A stretch of 64,000 nucleotides of DNA from PALSA-894 sp963757565 (GCA_963757565.1 CAVWSB010000003.1:62001-126000), one strand, 5' to 3'. Counted from the first letter of the stretch, positions 1 to 9,796 are shown. The notes: generated by a model from the letters alone, not told the origin. A program made the numbers and translations.

Positions 1-1466
1 CTGAACTGAGACTGACAAACAAGTTGACACCACCCCACTGCATTTCGGGCTGATAGGTATAGATGCGTCGGGGCATTCCTTGCAGCCCAAGCAGGTGCAT
101 TGGGAAAAACGTGAGGTTGAAGCCGACGAAAATAAGCCAGAATGCCACGGTGCCAAGCCGCTCGCTCATCATTCGGCCGGTAATCTTGGGATACCAGTAG
201 TATATCGCACCAATGAGCGGGAACACGGCGCCGCCGATCAGGACATAATGCAGATGCGCCACCACGAAGTAGGTGTCGTGTACTTGTGTGTCGAAGGGCA
301 CCGACGCAACCATCACGCCGGTCAATCCGCCGATCACGAACGTGAAGATGAAATCCGGCCACGAAGAGAAGCGGAGTTTTCAATACCGGCCGGCCCGACC
401 AGAGTGTTGCGAGCCAGCAAAAAATCTGCAGGCCTGCCGAAATCGCAATCGACATGCTGGAAGCGGTGAAAAAACTCTCGCCCAGGCGCGGAAGTCCCGC
501 CACGAACATGTGGTGCACCCAGAGACCAAACGACATGATCCCTGTGGCGATCAACGCAAGGACAAGCGGCAGATAGCCGAATATCGGTCTCCGGGCGAAG
601 GTCGGCACGATGGTGGACACCATGCCGACAGCAGGCAGAAATATGATGTAGACTTCGGGGTGCCCAAAAAACCAGAACAGATGTTGATAGAGCAGCACAT
701 CTCCGCCCTCGGCGGGGTTGTAGAAATGGGTACCGACGAGACGGTCGAGGATCAGCGTCGTGCTGGCCACCATGATGGATGGCATCGCGATGATAATGAG
801 AAACGAAGTGACCAGCATGGACCACACGAAGAGCGGGATGCGATCCAGCGACATGCCGGGCGAGCGCTGCTTGAAGACCGTCACGACAATTTCGACCGCA
901 ACCGCAAGGGCTGATACTTCGGTGAACGTGATCATCTGTGCCCAGATGTCGGCGCGCTTGCCACTGCCGTATTGGGGCCCCGCGAGAGGCACGTAAGCGA
1001 ACCAACCGACATCCGGGCCCATGTCGAGAGCGAAGGCCAGCCACAGCAAGATCCCGCCGGCGACGTAAATCCAGTACGAGAAGGCGTTGAGGCGCGGGAA
1101 GGCGATGTTTCGCGTCCCCACCATCAAGGGGACGAGATATACGGCCATCGCCTCCATGACCGGCACTGCGAACAGGAACATCATGTTCACGCCGTGCATC
1201 GTGAATATTTGATTGTACCGGTCCGGGCCGACCAGCCGGCCTTCCGGTCCGGCAAGTTGCGCGCGCATGAACAACGCAAGAACGCCGCCGAGCATCAAGA
1301 AGACAAATGCAGTCACGATATATCGTCGACCGATAATCTTGTGGTCGACAGTCGAAAGAATGCCCCACAGGCCGCGTGGCGTTGCCCAAATCCGCCCGAG
1401 TTGCTCCTCGAGCTGCGGTCCCTCGACTTCGTTGTCCCTGGTATCAGCGACCGCCGGCATGCTCAT
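1..1466 (-). CDS. ctaD: Cytochrome c oxidase subunit I, 3' truncated by window, one frameshift
   Basis: Membrane subunit of a haem-copper oxidase that reduces oxygen and pumps protons. The translation begins MSMPAVADTRDNEVEG, carries many membrane helices, and shows the subunit I signature WFFGHPEVYI, whose His and Tyr belong to the CuB site, followed by the haem-region His pair in GLWVHHMF. The ATG overlaps the ctaC stop (ATGA), so the two are translationally coupled. The frame breaks at the AAA at 351-353; dropping one A restores GFIFTFVIGGLTGVMVAS and then VHDTYFVVAHLHYVL. The gene continues past base 1. Family call is firm; whether the frameshift is real is doubtful. Confidence 0.93.
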   Translation of the reverse strand, partial: MSMPAVADTRDNEVEGPQLEEQLGRIWATPRGLWGILSTVDHKIIGRRYIVTAFVFLMLGGVLALFMRAQLAGPEGRLVGPDRYNQIFTMHGVNMMFLFAVPVMEAMAVYLVPLMVGTRNIAFPRLNAFSYWIYVAGGILLWLAFALDMGPDVGWFAYVPLAGPQYGSGKRADIWAQMITFTEVSALAVAVEIVVTVFKQRSPGMSLDRIPLFVWSMLVTSFLIIIAMPSIMVASTTLILDRLVGTHFYNPAEGGDVLLYQHLFWFFGHPEVYIIFLPAVGMVSTIVPTFARRPIFGYLPLVLALIATGIMSFGLWVHHMFVAGLPRLGESFFTASSMSIAISAGLQIFCWLATLWSGRPVLKTPLLFVAGFHLHVRDRRIDRRDGCVGALRHTSTRHLLRGGASALCPDRRRRVPAHWCDILLVSQDYRPNDERAAWHRGILAYFRRLQPHVFPNAPAWAARNAPTHLYLSARNAVGWCQLVCQSQF

Positions 1467-2467
1467 TGCAGACTCGCCATATAGGCACTCACAGCGTTCA
1501 ACTCTTCGGCTGAAAGGGAAATCATGGGCATGTTGTTGCCCGGCTTGATCTTTTGCGGGTCGGCAATCCAGGCGGCGAGTGACCCTCGCGTGGTCTCGAG
1601 GGCCCCGGCCGCGATGTACCGGCGGCCTGCCACATGGGTGAGGTCGGGTCCGGTGCGCCCCACCGCCGGGGTTCCGCGGACCGTATGGCAAGAACCACAT
1701 GCCTTCGAGGTGAAGACGTCGCGACCTGCTCTCACCTCGTCGATCACGGGCGCGCTGGCGTCGGCGCGCTGCTTTGCCTTCCATGCATCAAACTGATCCG
1801 CCGGCACGGCGATCACAAGCGCAGCCATGCGCGCATGCTGGATTCCACAGAATTCAGCGCATTGCCCGCGGTAAACTCCAGGACGCTGCGCCACGAAGGC
1901 GAGTTCGTTATCCCGCCCGGGGACGAGATCCTGTTTCCCCGCAAGGCTTGGCACCCAGAAAGAGTGGATGACATCGGCAGCCGAGAGCTGCAGGCGTACA
2001 GTTCGGCCGACCGGTACATAAATCTCGTTTGCGGTCGTAAAAGTCTCCCCGGTCCTCGCGTCGAGATAATCCACCGCCCACCACCATTGGTAGCCCCGCA
2101 CTTTAATCAGCAGGGCATCCGGATCGGCATTGCTCAGCGCCCGAGTGGTTAAAAAGCTCCCCACGGTAAACGCCGTAATGATCATCACGGTCGCCACAAG
2201 GGCGCTGCTCAAGATGACGGCCATTCTCTTCTCAGGGACCGGTCGTGAGGGGGAGCGCGTCGACCTCGGGCGCCACAGCGCAAGCGCGAGAACGATGACG
2301 ACGAGCAACCAGACAATGGCGCACCCGATCATGATGGTAGACATGAGCGCATGGAGCTTGAAGGCTGGCAGGCCCTGCGGATCCATCGCCGATTGCCAGC
2401 CGGTGCACGCCGAACAGGAAAGCGCGGCCAGTGCGCAAGCCAGCAGGCTCCACGGCCGCGACGTCAT
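1463..2467 (-). CDS. ctaC: Cytochrome c oxidase subunit II with fused cytochrome c domain (caa3 type)
   Basis: 334 aa. An N-terminal lipoprotein-like signal (LSCSAC) is followed by two membrane helices (about residues 40-65 and 85-110) and a periplasmic cupredoxin domain. The CuA site is visible as GQCAEFCGIQHARM (Cys-x3-Cys-x3-His-x2-Met). A C-terminal class I cytochrome c domain carries the haem motif CGSCH and a distal Met in NNMPM. Fusion of cytochrome c to subunit II defines caa3-type oxidases, which accept electrons directly from cytochrome c or from the bound haem domain. It overlaps both neighbours by ATGA and lies in the order cytochrome c - ctaC - ctaD. Confidence 0.95.
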   Translation of the reverse strand: MTSRPWSLLACALAALSCSACTGWQSAMDPQGLPAFKLHALMSTIMIGCAIVWLLVVIVLALALWRPRSTRSPSRPVPEKRMAVILSSALVATVMIITAFTVGSFLTTRALSNADPDALLIKVRGYQWWWAVDYLDARTGETFTTANEIYVPVGRTVRLQLSAADVIHSFWVPSLAGKQDLVPGRDNELAFVAQRPGVYRGQCAEFCGIQHARMAALVIAVPADQFDAWKAKQRADASAPVIDEVRAGRDVFTSKACGSCHTVRGTPAVGRTGPDLTHVAGRRYIAAGALETTRGSLAAWIADPQKIKPGNNMPMISLSAEELNAVSAYMASLQ

Positions 2468-3006
2468 CGGATTGGGTCCTGCGGGAACAAAGCTGACGCG
2501 GGTGCACGGTTCTCGGCAGGCCGGGTCTGCCTTTCGTCGTTTCGGCCCGGAGCCGCAGCAGTTGGCGAATAGGACCCCATCGCCTGGATGTAGCCTGTCA
2601 ATTGCCAGATCTGCTCGGTTGTAAGCTTGTCCCGGAAGGGCGGCATCCCCCTTGGTCTGCCATCCCGTATCGAAACAAAGATTGAAACCAGATCAGGACC
2701 GTAATTCCACCAGCCGTCAATCAAGGATGGGCCGGAGCCTCCGGTACCGTCACCGTGGCAGCTCTCGCACCCGAACCAGGAAAACAGCCGTTTTCCCTCC
2801 GATAAATTATAAGCGTTGTTGACGTAAGGATTGTGGAGCGCAGACAGCACATCGGGCGGGGCACCGCCAATCCAGTTTGGCATCACGGCGACATGGTTGA
2901 GCGCTTCGTCAATCGGCGGATCAAGCCTGAAGTCGCGACTCTCCCTTTCACATGCGGTGAGCAGCATGACACCCGCAAGGCACGAGAAGTGTGCCAGCTT
3001 TAACAT
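2464..3006 (-). CDS. Lipoprotein c-type cytochrome upstream of ctaC
   Basis: 180 aa. The N-terminus has a lipobox-type signal (GVMLLTAC at about residues 12-19), so the mature protein is probably membrane-anchored in the periplasm. One haem attachment motif, CESCH, sits near residue 80, with a Met-rich segment (RPRGMPPF) as likely distal ligand. The stop overlaps the ctaC start (ATGA), so it is the first gene of the oxidase operon. Small cytochromes in this position commonly feed electrons to caa3 oxidases; that role is inferred from context. Confidence 0.85.
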   Translation of the reverse strand: MLKLAHFSCLAGVMLLTACERESRDFRLDPPIDEALNHVAVMPNWIGGAPPDVLSALHNPYVNNAYNLSEGKRLFSWFGCESCHGDGTGGSGPSLIDGWWNYGPDLVSIFVSIRDGRPRGMPPFRDKLTTEQIWQLTGYIQAMGSYSPTAAAPGRNDERQTRPAENRAPASALFPQDPIR

Positions 3007-3127
3007 ATGTTATTTCCCCGGCAGATCGCTTTAGCGTCGAACCTTCAACGCATCTCGTTGTTCCAGAAAACCTCGGAACAAAACTCACAGCGTCGCCTTA
3101 TGCCACCGCCACCGAGGCGCTACTCAT

Positions 3128-3970
3128 ATGCTCGCTGTTTGTCCAGACACCGTCAGGTCGGAGAAGGCTCGCCGTGCGACCATGACGCTCGTGAGTCCCC
3201 ATGGGATGGCCCGCTCCGGCCAGCGCGATCTCGTCGAGGAGGAAGCCGTTGCGTTTCGCTACAACGGTTTTTCCCATGCAGTGATGATGGCTACTCCTGA
3301 GTTCTATTCGGACTTCGCGTTGGGCTTTTCGCTGACCGAGGGCGTCATAGACGGCGCGGATGGGATCGCCCGTCTCGAGATTCGGCAAAGCGACGACGGC
3401 GTCTTGCTAGACATCTCCCTCAGTGCCGATTGTTTGCGCCGCTACCTTCAAACCCGCCGCGTCCGACTTCTGAGAGGGCACACGAGTTGCGGAATTTGTG
3501 GCAAAGAAGATTTGTCTGATGTCCGCAAGCCCGCAAAACGGGTGCGCCCGTCGCGCCCGCCCGGCGTCGATACAGTCGAACGGGCCCTTTCCGCTCTTCG
3601 AGATTGGCAACCGCTGAGCCGGGTCACACGAGGGGCTCATGCGGCGGCCTGGATCGACCTGGAAGGGAAAGTTTCAACCGTCCGAGAAGATGTCGGGCGG
3701 CACAACGCGCTGGACAAGCTCATCGGGGCCGGGTTGGGCGGCGCGTTTTCGCCGAGCGAAGGATTTTGCCTGATTACCAGCCGCTGCTCATTCGAAATGG
3801 TTCAGAAGGCCGTGATGGCGGGTTTCTCCACCCTGATGGCAATTTCCGCTCCAACGGCTTTGTCTATTCGTACCGCGCGCGAAACTGGTTTGACCGTGAT
3901 CTCCCTGTCAAAGGAGGGCGGTTATGATCTGTACACCCCGCCGTCGCTTTCCACGGATGCCGCCGCATGA
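3128..3970 (+). CDS. fdhD: FdhD, sulfurtransferase for formate dehydrogenase maturation
   Basis: 280 aa. FdhD moves sulfur from a cysteine desulfurase to the molybdenum cofactor of formate dehydrogenases and is needed for their activity. The catalytic pair is visible as CGICG at about residues 121-125, in the family context HTSCGICG, and the conserved EDVGRHNALDK segment lies near residue 190. It overlaps the following oxidoreductase gene by ATGA, the partner expected for this chaperone. ATG 3128 gives a normal family length; ATG 3182 is a possible alternative start. It is divergent from the oxidase operon across about 120 bp. Confidence 0.93.
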   Translation: MLAVCPDTVRSEKARRATMTLVSPHGMARSGQRDLVEEEAVAFRYNGFSHAVMMATPEFYSDFALGFSLTEGVIDGADGIARLEIRQSDDGVLLDISLSADCLRRYLQTRRVRLLRGHTSCGICGKEDLSDVRKPAKRVRPSRPPGVDTVERALSALRDWQPLSRVTRGAHAAAWIDLEGKVSTVREDVGRHNALDKLIGAGLGGAFSPSEGFCLITSRCSFEMVQKAVMAGFSTLMAISAPTALSIRTARETGLTVISLSKEGGYDLYTPPSLSTDAAA

Positions 3971-6253
3971 AGGACGCAGTGAAATCAAGAACTAGTGTGG
4001 GTCCCGCTGGGGGGTGGGGCTCCGTTCGTTCGCTGTTCAAGAGTATTCTTCGTGACCGGGTTCCTTTCTCGGCGCCCCGCGTCCTTCTGAAGCAAAACAA
4101 AGTCGATGGATTCATGTGCGTCAGTTGCGCCTGGGCGAAGCCGGCGGATCCACGGGTTTTCGAATTCTGCGAAAACGGAGCCAAAGCGACCACCTGGGAA
4201 ATCACCAGCAAGCGGGCCACACCTGAATTCTTCGCCGCGCATACAGTTTCAGAGCTGGAGACATGGGACGATCACCACCTTGAAGGGGCTGGCCGTTTGA
4301 CCCACCCCATGCGTTGGGATTGCAACGCTGACAAATACGTCCCGGTAAGTTGGGAGGATGCGTTCCAGCAGATCGGAAAAGAGCTGAAGGCCATCGACCC
4401 CAAAAGCGCGGTTTTTTACAGCTCCGGACGTGCTTCGCTCGAGGCGTCCTACATGTACGCGCTGTTTGCACGCATGTACGGCAACAACAATCTGCCGGAC
4501 AGCTCGAACATGTGTCACGAGTCGACGTCTGTTGCCCTACCCGAAAGCATCGGCGTGCCGGTCGGAACATGCACGCTTGATGATTTCCAGAAGACCGATT
4601 GTATCTTCTTCTTTGGTCAGAATGTCGGGACCTCGAGTCCGCGCATGCTTCATGATCTTCAGGAAGCGGCAAAACGAGGCGTGCCGATTGTAACCTTCAA
4701 TCCGCTACGCGAGCGCGGCCTAGAGGTTTTCATCAATCCTCAGTCACCGACCGAGATGCTCAGCGGCGAAGGCACGCAGATCAGTTCGCAGTATCATCAG
4801 GTGAAGGCGGGGGGAGATACCGCGGCAATTTGCGGCATCGCGAAGGTCCTGTTCTCGATGGATGCCGTCTCGAAGGTCGCGGGCCGGGGGCCGCTGATAG
4901 ATGAGGCGTTCATCGCCGATCACACGCATGGGTACATGGATTTCCGCACCTACGTCGAGGCGTGCCGTTGGGATGATATTGAACGACGGTCAGGACTGAC
5001 ACGGGGCGCTCTGGAAGCTGCCGCGCTGACTTACTCTAAAGCGAAGGCCGTCATGTTCATTTATGGCATGGGCCTTACTCAGCATAAGAAGGGGGTCCAG
5101 ACAATCCAGACACTGGTGAACCTCGCCTTGCTGCGGGGAAACATTGGCCGTCCGGGGGCTGGCATCTGCCCTGTGCGAGGGCATTCCAACGTTCAGGGGC
5201 AGCGCACCGTTGGGATAACCGAGAAGCCCGAACAGGTGCCCGGTGATAAACTGAAGTCGCTATTCGGCATTAAAGTGCCTGCTGAGAAAGGTGTGAACAC
5301 GGTCGAGGCTTGTGAGGGGATTCTCAAAGGCGACGTCCGCAGCGTGATTTCATTGGGTGGAAATCTGGTGCGTGCGGTCCCGGAGCATCGATTGATCGAA
5401 CCCGCCTGGCGGAAGTTGCGTCTTACCGTACAGATTCTTACCAAGCTCAATCGAACGGCGTTAATCCATGGTGAGGTTTCTTTCATCCTCCCGTGCCTTG
5501 GCCGCATCGAGATCGATCGACAAGCGACCGGAGCGCAAGCGGTCTCTATGGAGGATTCCACCGGGTGTATTCACGGCTCATGGGGCCAGGTCGAGCCGGC
5601 AAGTCCCCATCTCCTCTCCGAACCGAGAATCATTTCCGGGATTGCCATGGCAACTCTTGCGCCGAAATCTTCGGGTACCCTGGGATGAGTGGGCTGCCGA
5701 CTACGCTAAGGTCCGAGACGCGATCGCGGCGACTTATCCCGATATCTTTCACGATTTCAACCAGCGCCTTTGGGAGCCGGGTGGATTTCATCGGCCGATC
5801 GCCGCAAGGCATAGGGAGTGGAAAACACCTACCGGCAGAGCCAACTTCATAATTCCAGACTCGTTCGCGACGGATATCGATACATCAAGCGAACAACGCG
5901 ACGTCGTCCAGCTAATGACGCTTCGGAGCAACGGTCAGTTCAACACGACAGTTTATAATTATGATGACCGGTTTCGCGGAATTCAGGGCACGCGCATGAT
6001 CATATTTATGCACCAGAATGACATCGATCGGTTAGGACTTCAAGAAGGACAGAATGTCAAAATAACAACCGCCGTGGATGACGGCGTTCACCGTGAGATT
6101 CCAGGTTTCCGCGTTGTCCCTTATGAGATTCCGGAAGGATGTGTGGCGGGGTATTATCCGGAATGCAATCCACTAATACCCCTTTGGCATCACGCCGAAC
6201 GCAGCAAGGTACCGGCTGCCAAATCTATCCCAGTTAAAGTGACCGCAGTATAG
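3967..6253 (+). CDS. Formate-dehydrogenase-like molybdopterin oxidoreductase alpha subunit (FdhF/YdeP type), one frameshift
   Basis: About 760 aa after repair. The N-terminus has a CVSCAW motif typical of the YdeP-like branch of the DMSO-reductase superfamily. SSGRASLEASYMYALFARMYG, NNLPDSSNMCHESTS and RGNIGRPGAGICPVRGHSNVQG are family segments for binding bis-MGD, and the C-terminal molydopterin-binding domain (YDDRFRGIQGTR) is present. The reading frame breaks at AAA 5665-5667: one base fewer joins MATLAPN to LRVPWDEWAADYAKVRDA. It follows fdhD by ATGA overlap, which supports a formate or related substrate, but this branch is poorly characterised and the substrate is unproven. Confidence 0.88.
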
Positions 6254-6318
6254 CTCTACCAACGCGTCACCCTGCGTCGCAATGGAGAATTTCGCACGCA
6301 CACCAGCAACGACACGGG

Positions 6319-6570
6319 CTAAGTTGCGGTGTCATCTTTCTCGCCGCGCTGCAATTTGATCTCCATTACTATTTTCACGACGGCGACTGGACCATCACCA
6401 TCGCGCACCTCGATTGCAAGATCACCGCCGCCGGTCTTCACAAAATCTTCGCTCATGGTGGCGGCCGCGCGTGCCGCCTCGCGCAAGGCCAGGTCGGTGG
6501 AGGGGCACTCCATGCCCTCCTCATCGGGCGACAAGCCGGACGCCTCGCGCACATCAAAGAAATATCGCAT
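6319..6570 (-). CDS. DUF6894-like small protein
   Basis: 83 aa starting MRYFFDVREASG, with a central DLALREAARAAATMSEDF helix and an acidic C-terminal strand (DLAIEVRDGDGPV). MRYFFD at the start and the alternating layout are characteristic of the small DUF6894 family that is abundant in Bradyrhizobium and relatives. Function unknown. It lies just downstream of the Crp/Fnr gene on the same strand. The start was placed at the conserved MRYFFD instead of at longer in-frame starts. Confidence 0.7.
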   Translation of the reverse strand: MRYFFDVREASGLSPDEEGMECPSTDLALREAARAAATMSEDFVKTGGGDLAIEVRDGDGPVAVVKIVMEIKLQRGEKDDTAT

Positions 6571-6616
6571 GATAGACCGTGACATAAAAACGCGCGCGCC
6601 GCTAACCTGTTCTGTT

Positions 6617-7381
6617 CTAAAGCTCCGGGCTTTGGTGAAGATACCGATCGTCAAAATCGCCTAGCTGCATCAATCTTTCCGCATCTCCGAGCCGCACGAC
6701 GTACTTTCGGAACTCCAAAAGACCGTCCACCCGGAGCGCTTTCATCACACGATTGACGTGAACTGGCGTCAAACCCAACGTATCGGCCAGATCGGTCTGC
6801 GTCATTGGCAGTTCAAACTGATCATCAGTTGCTAGACCGATCGCCTGAAGGCGGTGGCGCATCTCCAGAATGAAATGAGCCATGCGTTGGTTGGCGACCC
6901 GTCGGCCTACATTGACGATCCATTCACGAAAGATCGCCGCATCAACGAGCGTTTCCCGCCACATCGCTTCGGCGACCAAGGGGCGGGAGCGCGTCAGTGC
7001 ACGAATAGCGTCATGAGCAATGAAGCCCAACGTACAGGCCGACAGGGCTCTGAAATCGTGATCCATTACATGCAGGTGCAGACTTTGGAGGTCAGGAATA
7101 TCGCCGGGGGTGTGCACAGAAAGTATCTGGCGGCGGCCCGCATCAGTCGTTTTCGAGCGGAGCGCAAAGCCCTTGATGACGAGGCAGCACTGGGACGGTC
7201 GGTCGCCTTCAAGCGCGACAGGTGCGCCTGCGGCGACCTCTTTGACATGGACCGGAAGGGCCTTTATCGCCGCGATGTCGGCGGAATCAATACTGGTACT
7301 GGTCCGCAGCTTGCGGATCAACGTATCGAGAGGATTCACTGGGGTATCCCGCGGGAGGACTTCCGGCTCAAGTCTCCGCAT
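6617..7381 (-). CDS. Crp/Fnr family transcriptional regulator
   Basis: 254 aa. The N-terminal cyclic-nucleotide-type beta barrel (roughly residues 25-150) includes GAPVALEGDRPSQCCLVIKG. The C-terminal winged helix has the HTH segment MTQTDLADTLGLTPVHVNRV near residue 195, the usual Crp/Fnr DNA-reading helix. There is no Fnr-type N-terminal cysteine cluster, so direct oxygen sensing through an iron-sulfur cluster is unlikely. This form is common in rhizobia, with many paralogues; a second regulator of the same superfamily is at 49490-50209. The target genes cannot be read from sequence. Confidence 0.9.
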   Translation of the reverse strand: MRRLEPEVLPRDTPVNPLDTLIRKLRTSTSIDSADIAAIKALPVHVKEVAAGAPVALEGDRPSQCCLVIKGFALRSKTTDAGRRQILSVHTPGDIPDLQSLHLHVMDHDFRALSACTLGFIAHDAIRALTRSRPLVAEAMWRETLVDAAIFREWIVNVGRRVANQRMAHFILEMRHRLQAIGLATDDQFELPMTQTDLADTLGLTPVHVNRVMKALRVDGLLEFRKYVVRLGDAERLMQLGDFDDRYLHQSPEL

Positions 7382-7539
7382 ATGCGAAGAGCGCCATCAG
7401 ATCGCCGGATGGGAGCTTCAGGCTCGCCATCTGAAGGCGGGAGCGCAACCGCGTCTCTCAGCCACCAGCGCCTCAAGGTCATGCCGGTGATGTCGAACAT
7501 TATCCCATGTTAGTCCCGATAGCGAGCACGAAGACGCAC

Positions 7540-7704
7540 CTAATTGAGTTTTTGGCGCAGGTCGGGCAGCACATTGTTCCCCTGACGATCAATCGCTTCG
7601 GCAGTTCGCGCCCAGTTGCGCGCGGCTGCGATGATCGTTTGCCGGTGACTTGGATTGGGCTCGTCAGCTGCCCAATCAAGGCAGTGTGTAGCGAAGTATC
7701 TCAT
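7540..7704 (-). CDS. Small conserved protein, paralogue of the gene at 50741
   Basis: 54 aa starting MRYFATHCLDWAADEPN. It aligns over its length with the product at 50741-50935: shared features are the M-R-x-F start, C-(L/M)-DWA, NPS-x-RQTI in the middle and LPD-R-KLN at the C-terminus. Conservation between two distant loci argues that this short frame is real. Function unknown. No signal peptide or membrane segment. Confidence 0.65.
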   Translation of the reverse strand: MRYFATHCLDWAADEPNPSHRQTIIAAARNWARTAEAIDRQGNNVLPDLRQKLN

Positions 7705-8074
7705 GCTCCGGGCGGTGATGAAGTTTTCTCGATCTTCTCGACCACACCGTTGCTCTGCCACATTTCGATGTCGTGGTCGTCGGCGAGCGTTCGCCTCTCT
7801 GCCTTCGCCTTGGTGTCGTTCTCGCATGTAACTGGCCAGAATTTGCCCGTTGTCATTTAACGCCGATACGCCGGCAGTCAGACATGCCGTCTCCCGGGCA
7901 ATGAAACCCGCCGCGCGGTCGCGCGCACTATCTTATGTTTGAGTAGTCCTGAAATTCCGCCGACCCCGCGACGTTGAGGTGCGTACTTATGAAAGGGCAG
8001 ACCTACACTAAATCGGAACCTTCGTTCGGTCTCCGCATTCGTAGTCACACCGAACACCACAATTGGAGCGTGCT
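7705..8074. other. Intergenic stretch without a recognised gene
   Basis: About 370 bp between the divergent 54-aa gene and the DUF892 gene. I see no open frame with homology, no tRNA-like fold and no clear promoter that I can defend. It must carry the upstream signals of both flanking genes. Confidence 0.4.
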
Positions 8075-8590
8075 ATGGGGATTTTCACCAAAGACATCAA
8101 AACAATGGAGGACCTGTTTCTGCACGGTCTCCAGGACATCTACTACGCGGAAAATCAGATCAAGAAGGCGCTGCCGAAAATGATCGAGATGGCAACCAAC
8201 CGCGATCTTTCGGCGGGTCTGCGGATGCATCTAGGAGAAACGGAAAAGCAGGTCGAGCGCCTTGACAACGTATTCAAGAAACTCGGTAGGGAGCCGACCG
8301 GCACGACGTGCCCGGCAATTGACGGGATCATCAAGGAAGCTAATGAAGTCACGGGCGAGGTCGCCGACAAGTCCGTTCTGGACGCCGCAATTGTCTCAAG
8401 CGCGCAGGCGGTCGAACACTATGAAATCTGCCGGTACGGCACACTGATCGCGTGGGCTGAAGAGCTCGGCCACGACGAGGTCGTGCGCTTCCTGACCACC
8501 AACCTGAACGAGGAGAAGGCCGCGAATACGAAGCTGACCAGCGTCGCGGTACGCAAAGGGGTAAACACGAAAGCAACCAAAGCCCCGTAA
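8075..8590 (+). CDS. DUF892 (YciE-like) ferritin-like protein
   Basis: 171 aa starting MGIFTKDIKTMEDLF. A four-helix bundle is expected: QDIYYAENQIKKALPKM, HLGETEKQVERLDNVFKKL, AVEHYEICRYGTLIAWAEELG and LTTNLNEEKAANTKLTSVA are the typical DUF892 helices with metal-ligand Glu and His. The family is linked to general stress responses; a diiron site is seen in relatives. ATG 8075 was chosen because GGAG lies a few bases upstream and MGIF is the usual family start. The C-terminus is Lys-rich. A hairpin-plus-T terminator follows. Confidence 0.88.
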   Translation: MGIFTKDIKTMEDLFLHGLQDIYYAENQIKKALPKMIEMATNRDLSAGLRMHLGETEKQVERLDNVFKKLGREPTGTTCPAIDGIIKEANEVTGEVADKSVLDAAIVSSAQAVEHYEICRYGTLIAWAEELGHDEVVRFLTTNLNEEKAANTKLTSVAVRKGVNTKATKAP

Positions 8591-8617
8591 CGCGCGGATG
8601 TACCCCGCAGATGGCGG

Positions 8618-8645
8618 AAGGCCCGAGGCAAGCCCCGGGCCTTTT
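8618..8645 (+). terminator. Rho-independent terminator after the DUF892 gene
   Basis: AAGGCCCG and CGGGCCTT form a GC-rich stem around a short loop, followed by TTTT. It sits about 30 bp after the stop codon of the ferritin-like gene. Confidence 0.75.
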
Positions 8646-8895
8646 ATACGTGGGATCGCCCGACTCTGACCGGCAAGACCTTATGCGACGAAGATCGGTT
8701 CTCAAGGACATTGAGATCAACGTACCGCGCATGCCATCAAGTTTTGAAGTTCCACAAAAGGCATAGCCGCAGATACGCTTATAGAACTATGGAGAGGAAG
8801 TGAAACGCCCGCGATAGCTCCGCAATAACATATGTTGATGTGGTCCTCGGCAAGCTTGACTAAAAAGGGGCCGGATCCGATTGGAACAACAGACC

Positions 8896-9099
8896 ATGAC
8901 TGAAAAGATGGAAAAGAATCCGCAGAATCATCTCTATTATTCGCGTGCTTATCAGCGCCCCTCCGAACCGGACAGTTGTCGGAAGGTTACCGAGGGGTCC
9001 GCTAAGACGGCCGATAACCGAACATCGGCTATAACCAATATTGAAAATGTTGAGGGGGGCCTGTCAGACGTGCGCGCGTCTCTTTGTTACGTCCGATAA
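8896..9099 (+). CDS. Hypothetical small protein, weak call
   Basis: 67 aa starting MTEKMEKNPQNHLYYS; polar, with no membrane segment and no family I recognise. The only support is an open frame in an otherwise gene-free stretch (8646-9203). Its base composition is less GC-rich than the flanks. It may not be translated. Confidence 0.3.
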   Translation: MTEKMEKNPQNHLYYSRAYQRPSEPDSCRKVTEGSAKTADNRTSAITNIENVEGGLSDVRASLCYVR

Positions 9100-9203
9100 C
9101 CTCCGCATAAGGGATTGGCCCTTACAGCCGAGGAACTTCCTAGTGCGTCACCGAATGGAATCGTGCGACGCCGGAACGCTGGCTCTCCTAGTTGCGCTGA
9201 AAG

Positions 9204-9365
9204 TTATTTGTCTTGGGCATAGATGGTCCCCGCCGTTGACTTTGGCTGCTGGGAGCGACGGCGACGCGTATGCCAGATACCATAGATGAGGCCAGCTCCA
9301 AGCAGGACGGGGCCGCCTATCTCCATGATAGTAAGCAGCGATACAGCTTGCATGGTGTCGAGCAT
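9204..9365 (-). CDS. Small single-pass membrane protein
   Basis: 53 aa. One hydrophobic helix (IGGPVLLGAGLIYGIW) is followed by a positively charged stretch HTRRRRSQQ, consistent with an inner-membrane protein whose basic tail is cytoplasmic. The start MLDTMQAV was preferred to a longer upstream start because it places the helix near the N-terminus. Similar tiny membrane proteins are common in Bradyrhizobium; function unknown. Confidence 0.5.
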   Translation of the reverse strand: MLDTMQAVSLLTIMEIGGPVLLGAGLIYGIWHTRRRRSQQPKSTAGTIYAQDK

Positions 9366-9431
9366 CTGGTCCTCATATTTTGCACAGAGCAACGCTCGTG
9401 AAATGATGCCGTTCCCGTTCCGCATTGCGAT

Positions 9432-9767
9432 CTAGGTTTTAGAGTTCCGGTTCCTGCGGCCGGGCCTCTTCGTCCCGGGCAAAGGGGCGTTCTCGAGGAT
9501 CTCTCGTTGTGCGGGCTGCAAAGGTGTTTGCTCGCGGTCGCCTTCGCCAGTCATCGCTGAGGGAAAATCACCAAGATTCGCTTGCAACGCATCTTCCGAG
9601 CGGTCGGGCGCGACTGGAATTAGGCTTGTGCGGTCGACCTCAATCGCGACAAGAATGCGCGCCTTGTCCCAGTGCTCGACCTCGCGGCCCTCGGGCCGAC
9701 CATCTTCTTCCCAGAGCCGATATGCCCGAGCGCGGATGCGTTCGACGAGTTCGTTGTCGTCTATCAT
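9432..9767 (-). CDS. DUF2934 family protein
   Basis: 111 aa. The DUF2934 motif is at the N-terminus: IRARAYRLWEEDGRPEG followed by a His-Trp (EHWDKA) at about residues 10-35. The C-terminal half is low-complexity and ends in basic residues (KRPGRRNRNSK). The family is short, of unknown function, and often lies near glycogen or stress genes in rhizobia; here it is just downstream of glgX on the same strand. Confidence 0.8.
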   Translation of the reverse strand: MIDDNELVERIRARAYRLWEEDGRPEGREVEHWDKARILVAIEVDRTSLIPVAPDRSEDALQANLGDFPSAMTGEGDREQTPLQPAQREILENAPLPGTKRPGRRNRNSKT

Positions 9768-9796
9768 TGTTCACCTCATGGCCTCTGGCTTCGTGA

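Noticed and set aside
334..1389. Long Arg/His-rich open frame opposite the oxidase region
   Set aside because: It is a shifted reading of ctaD; the real frame has HPEVY and membrane helices, and this one has no family features.
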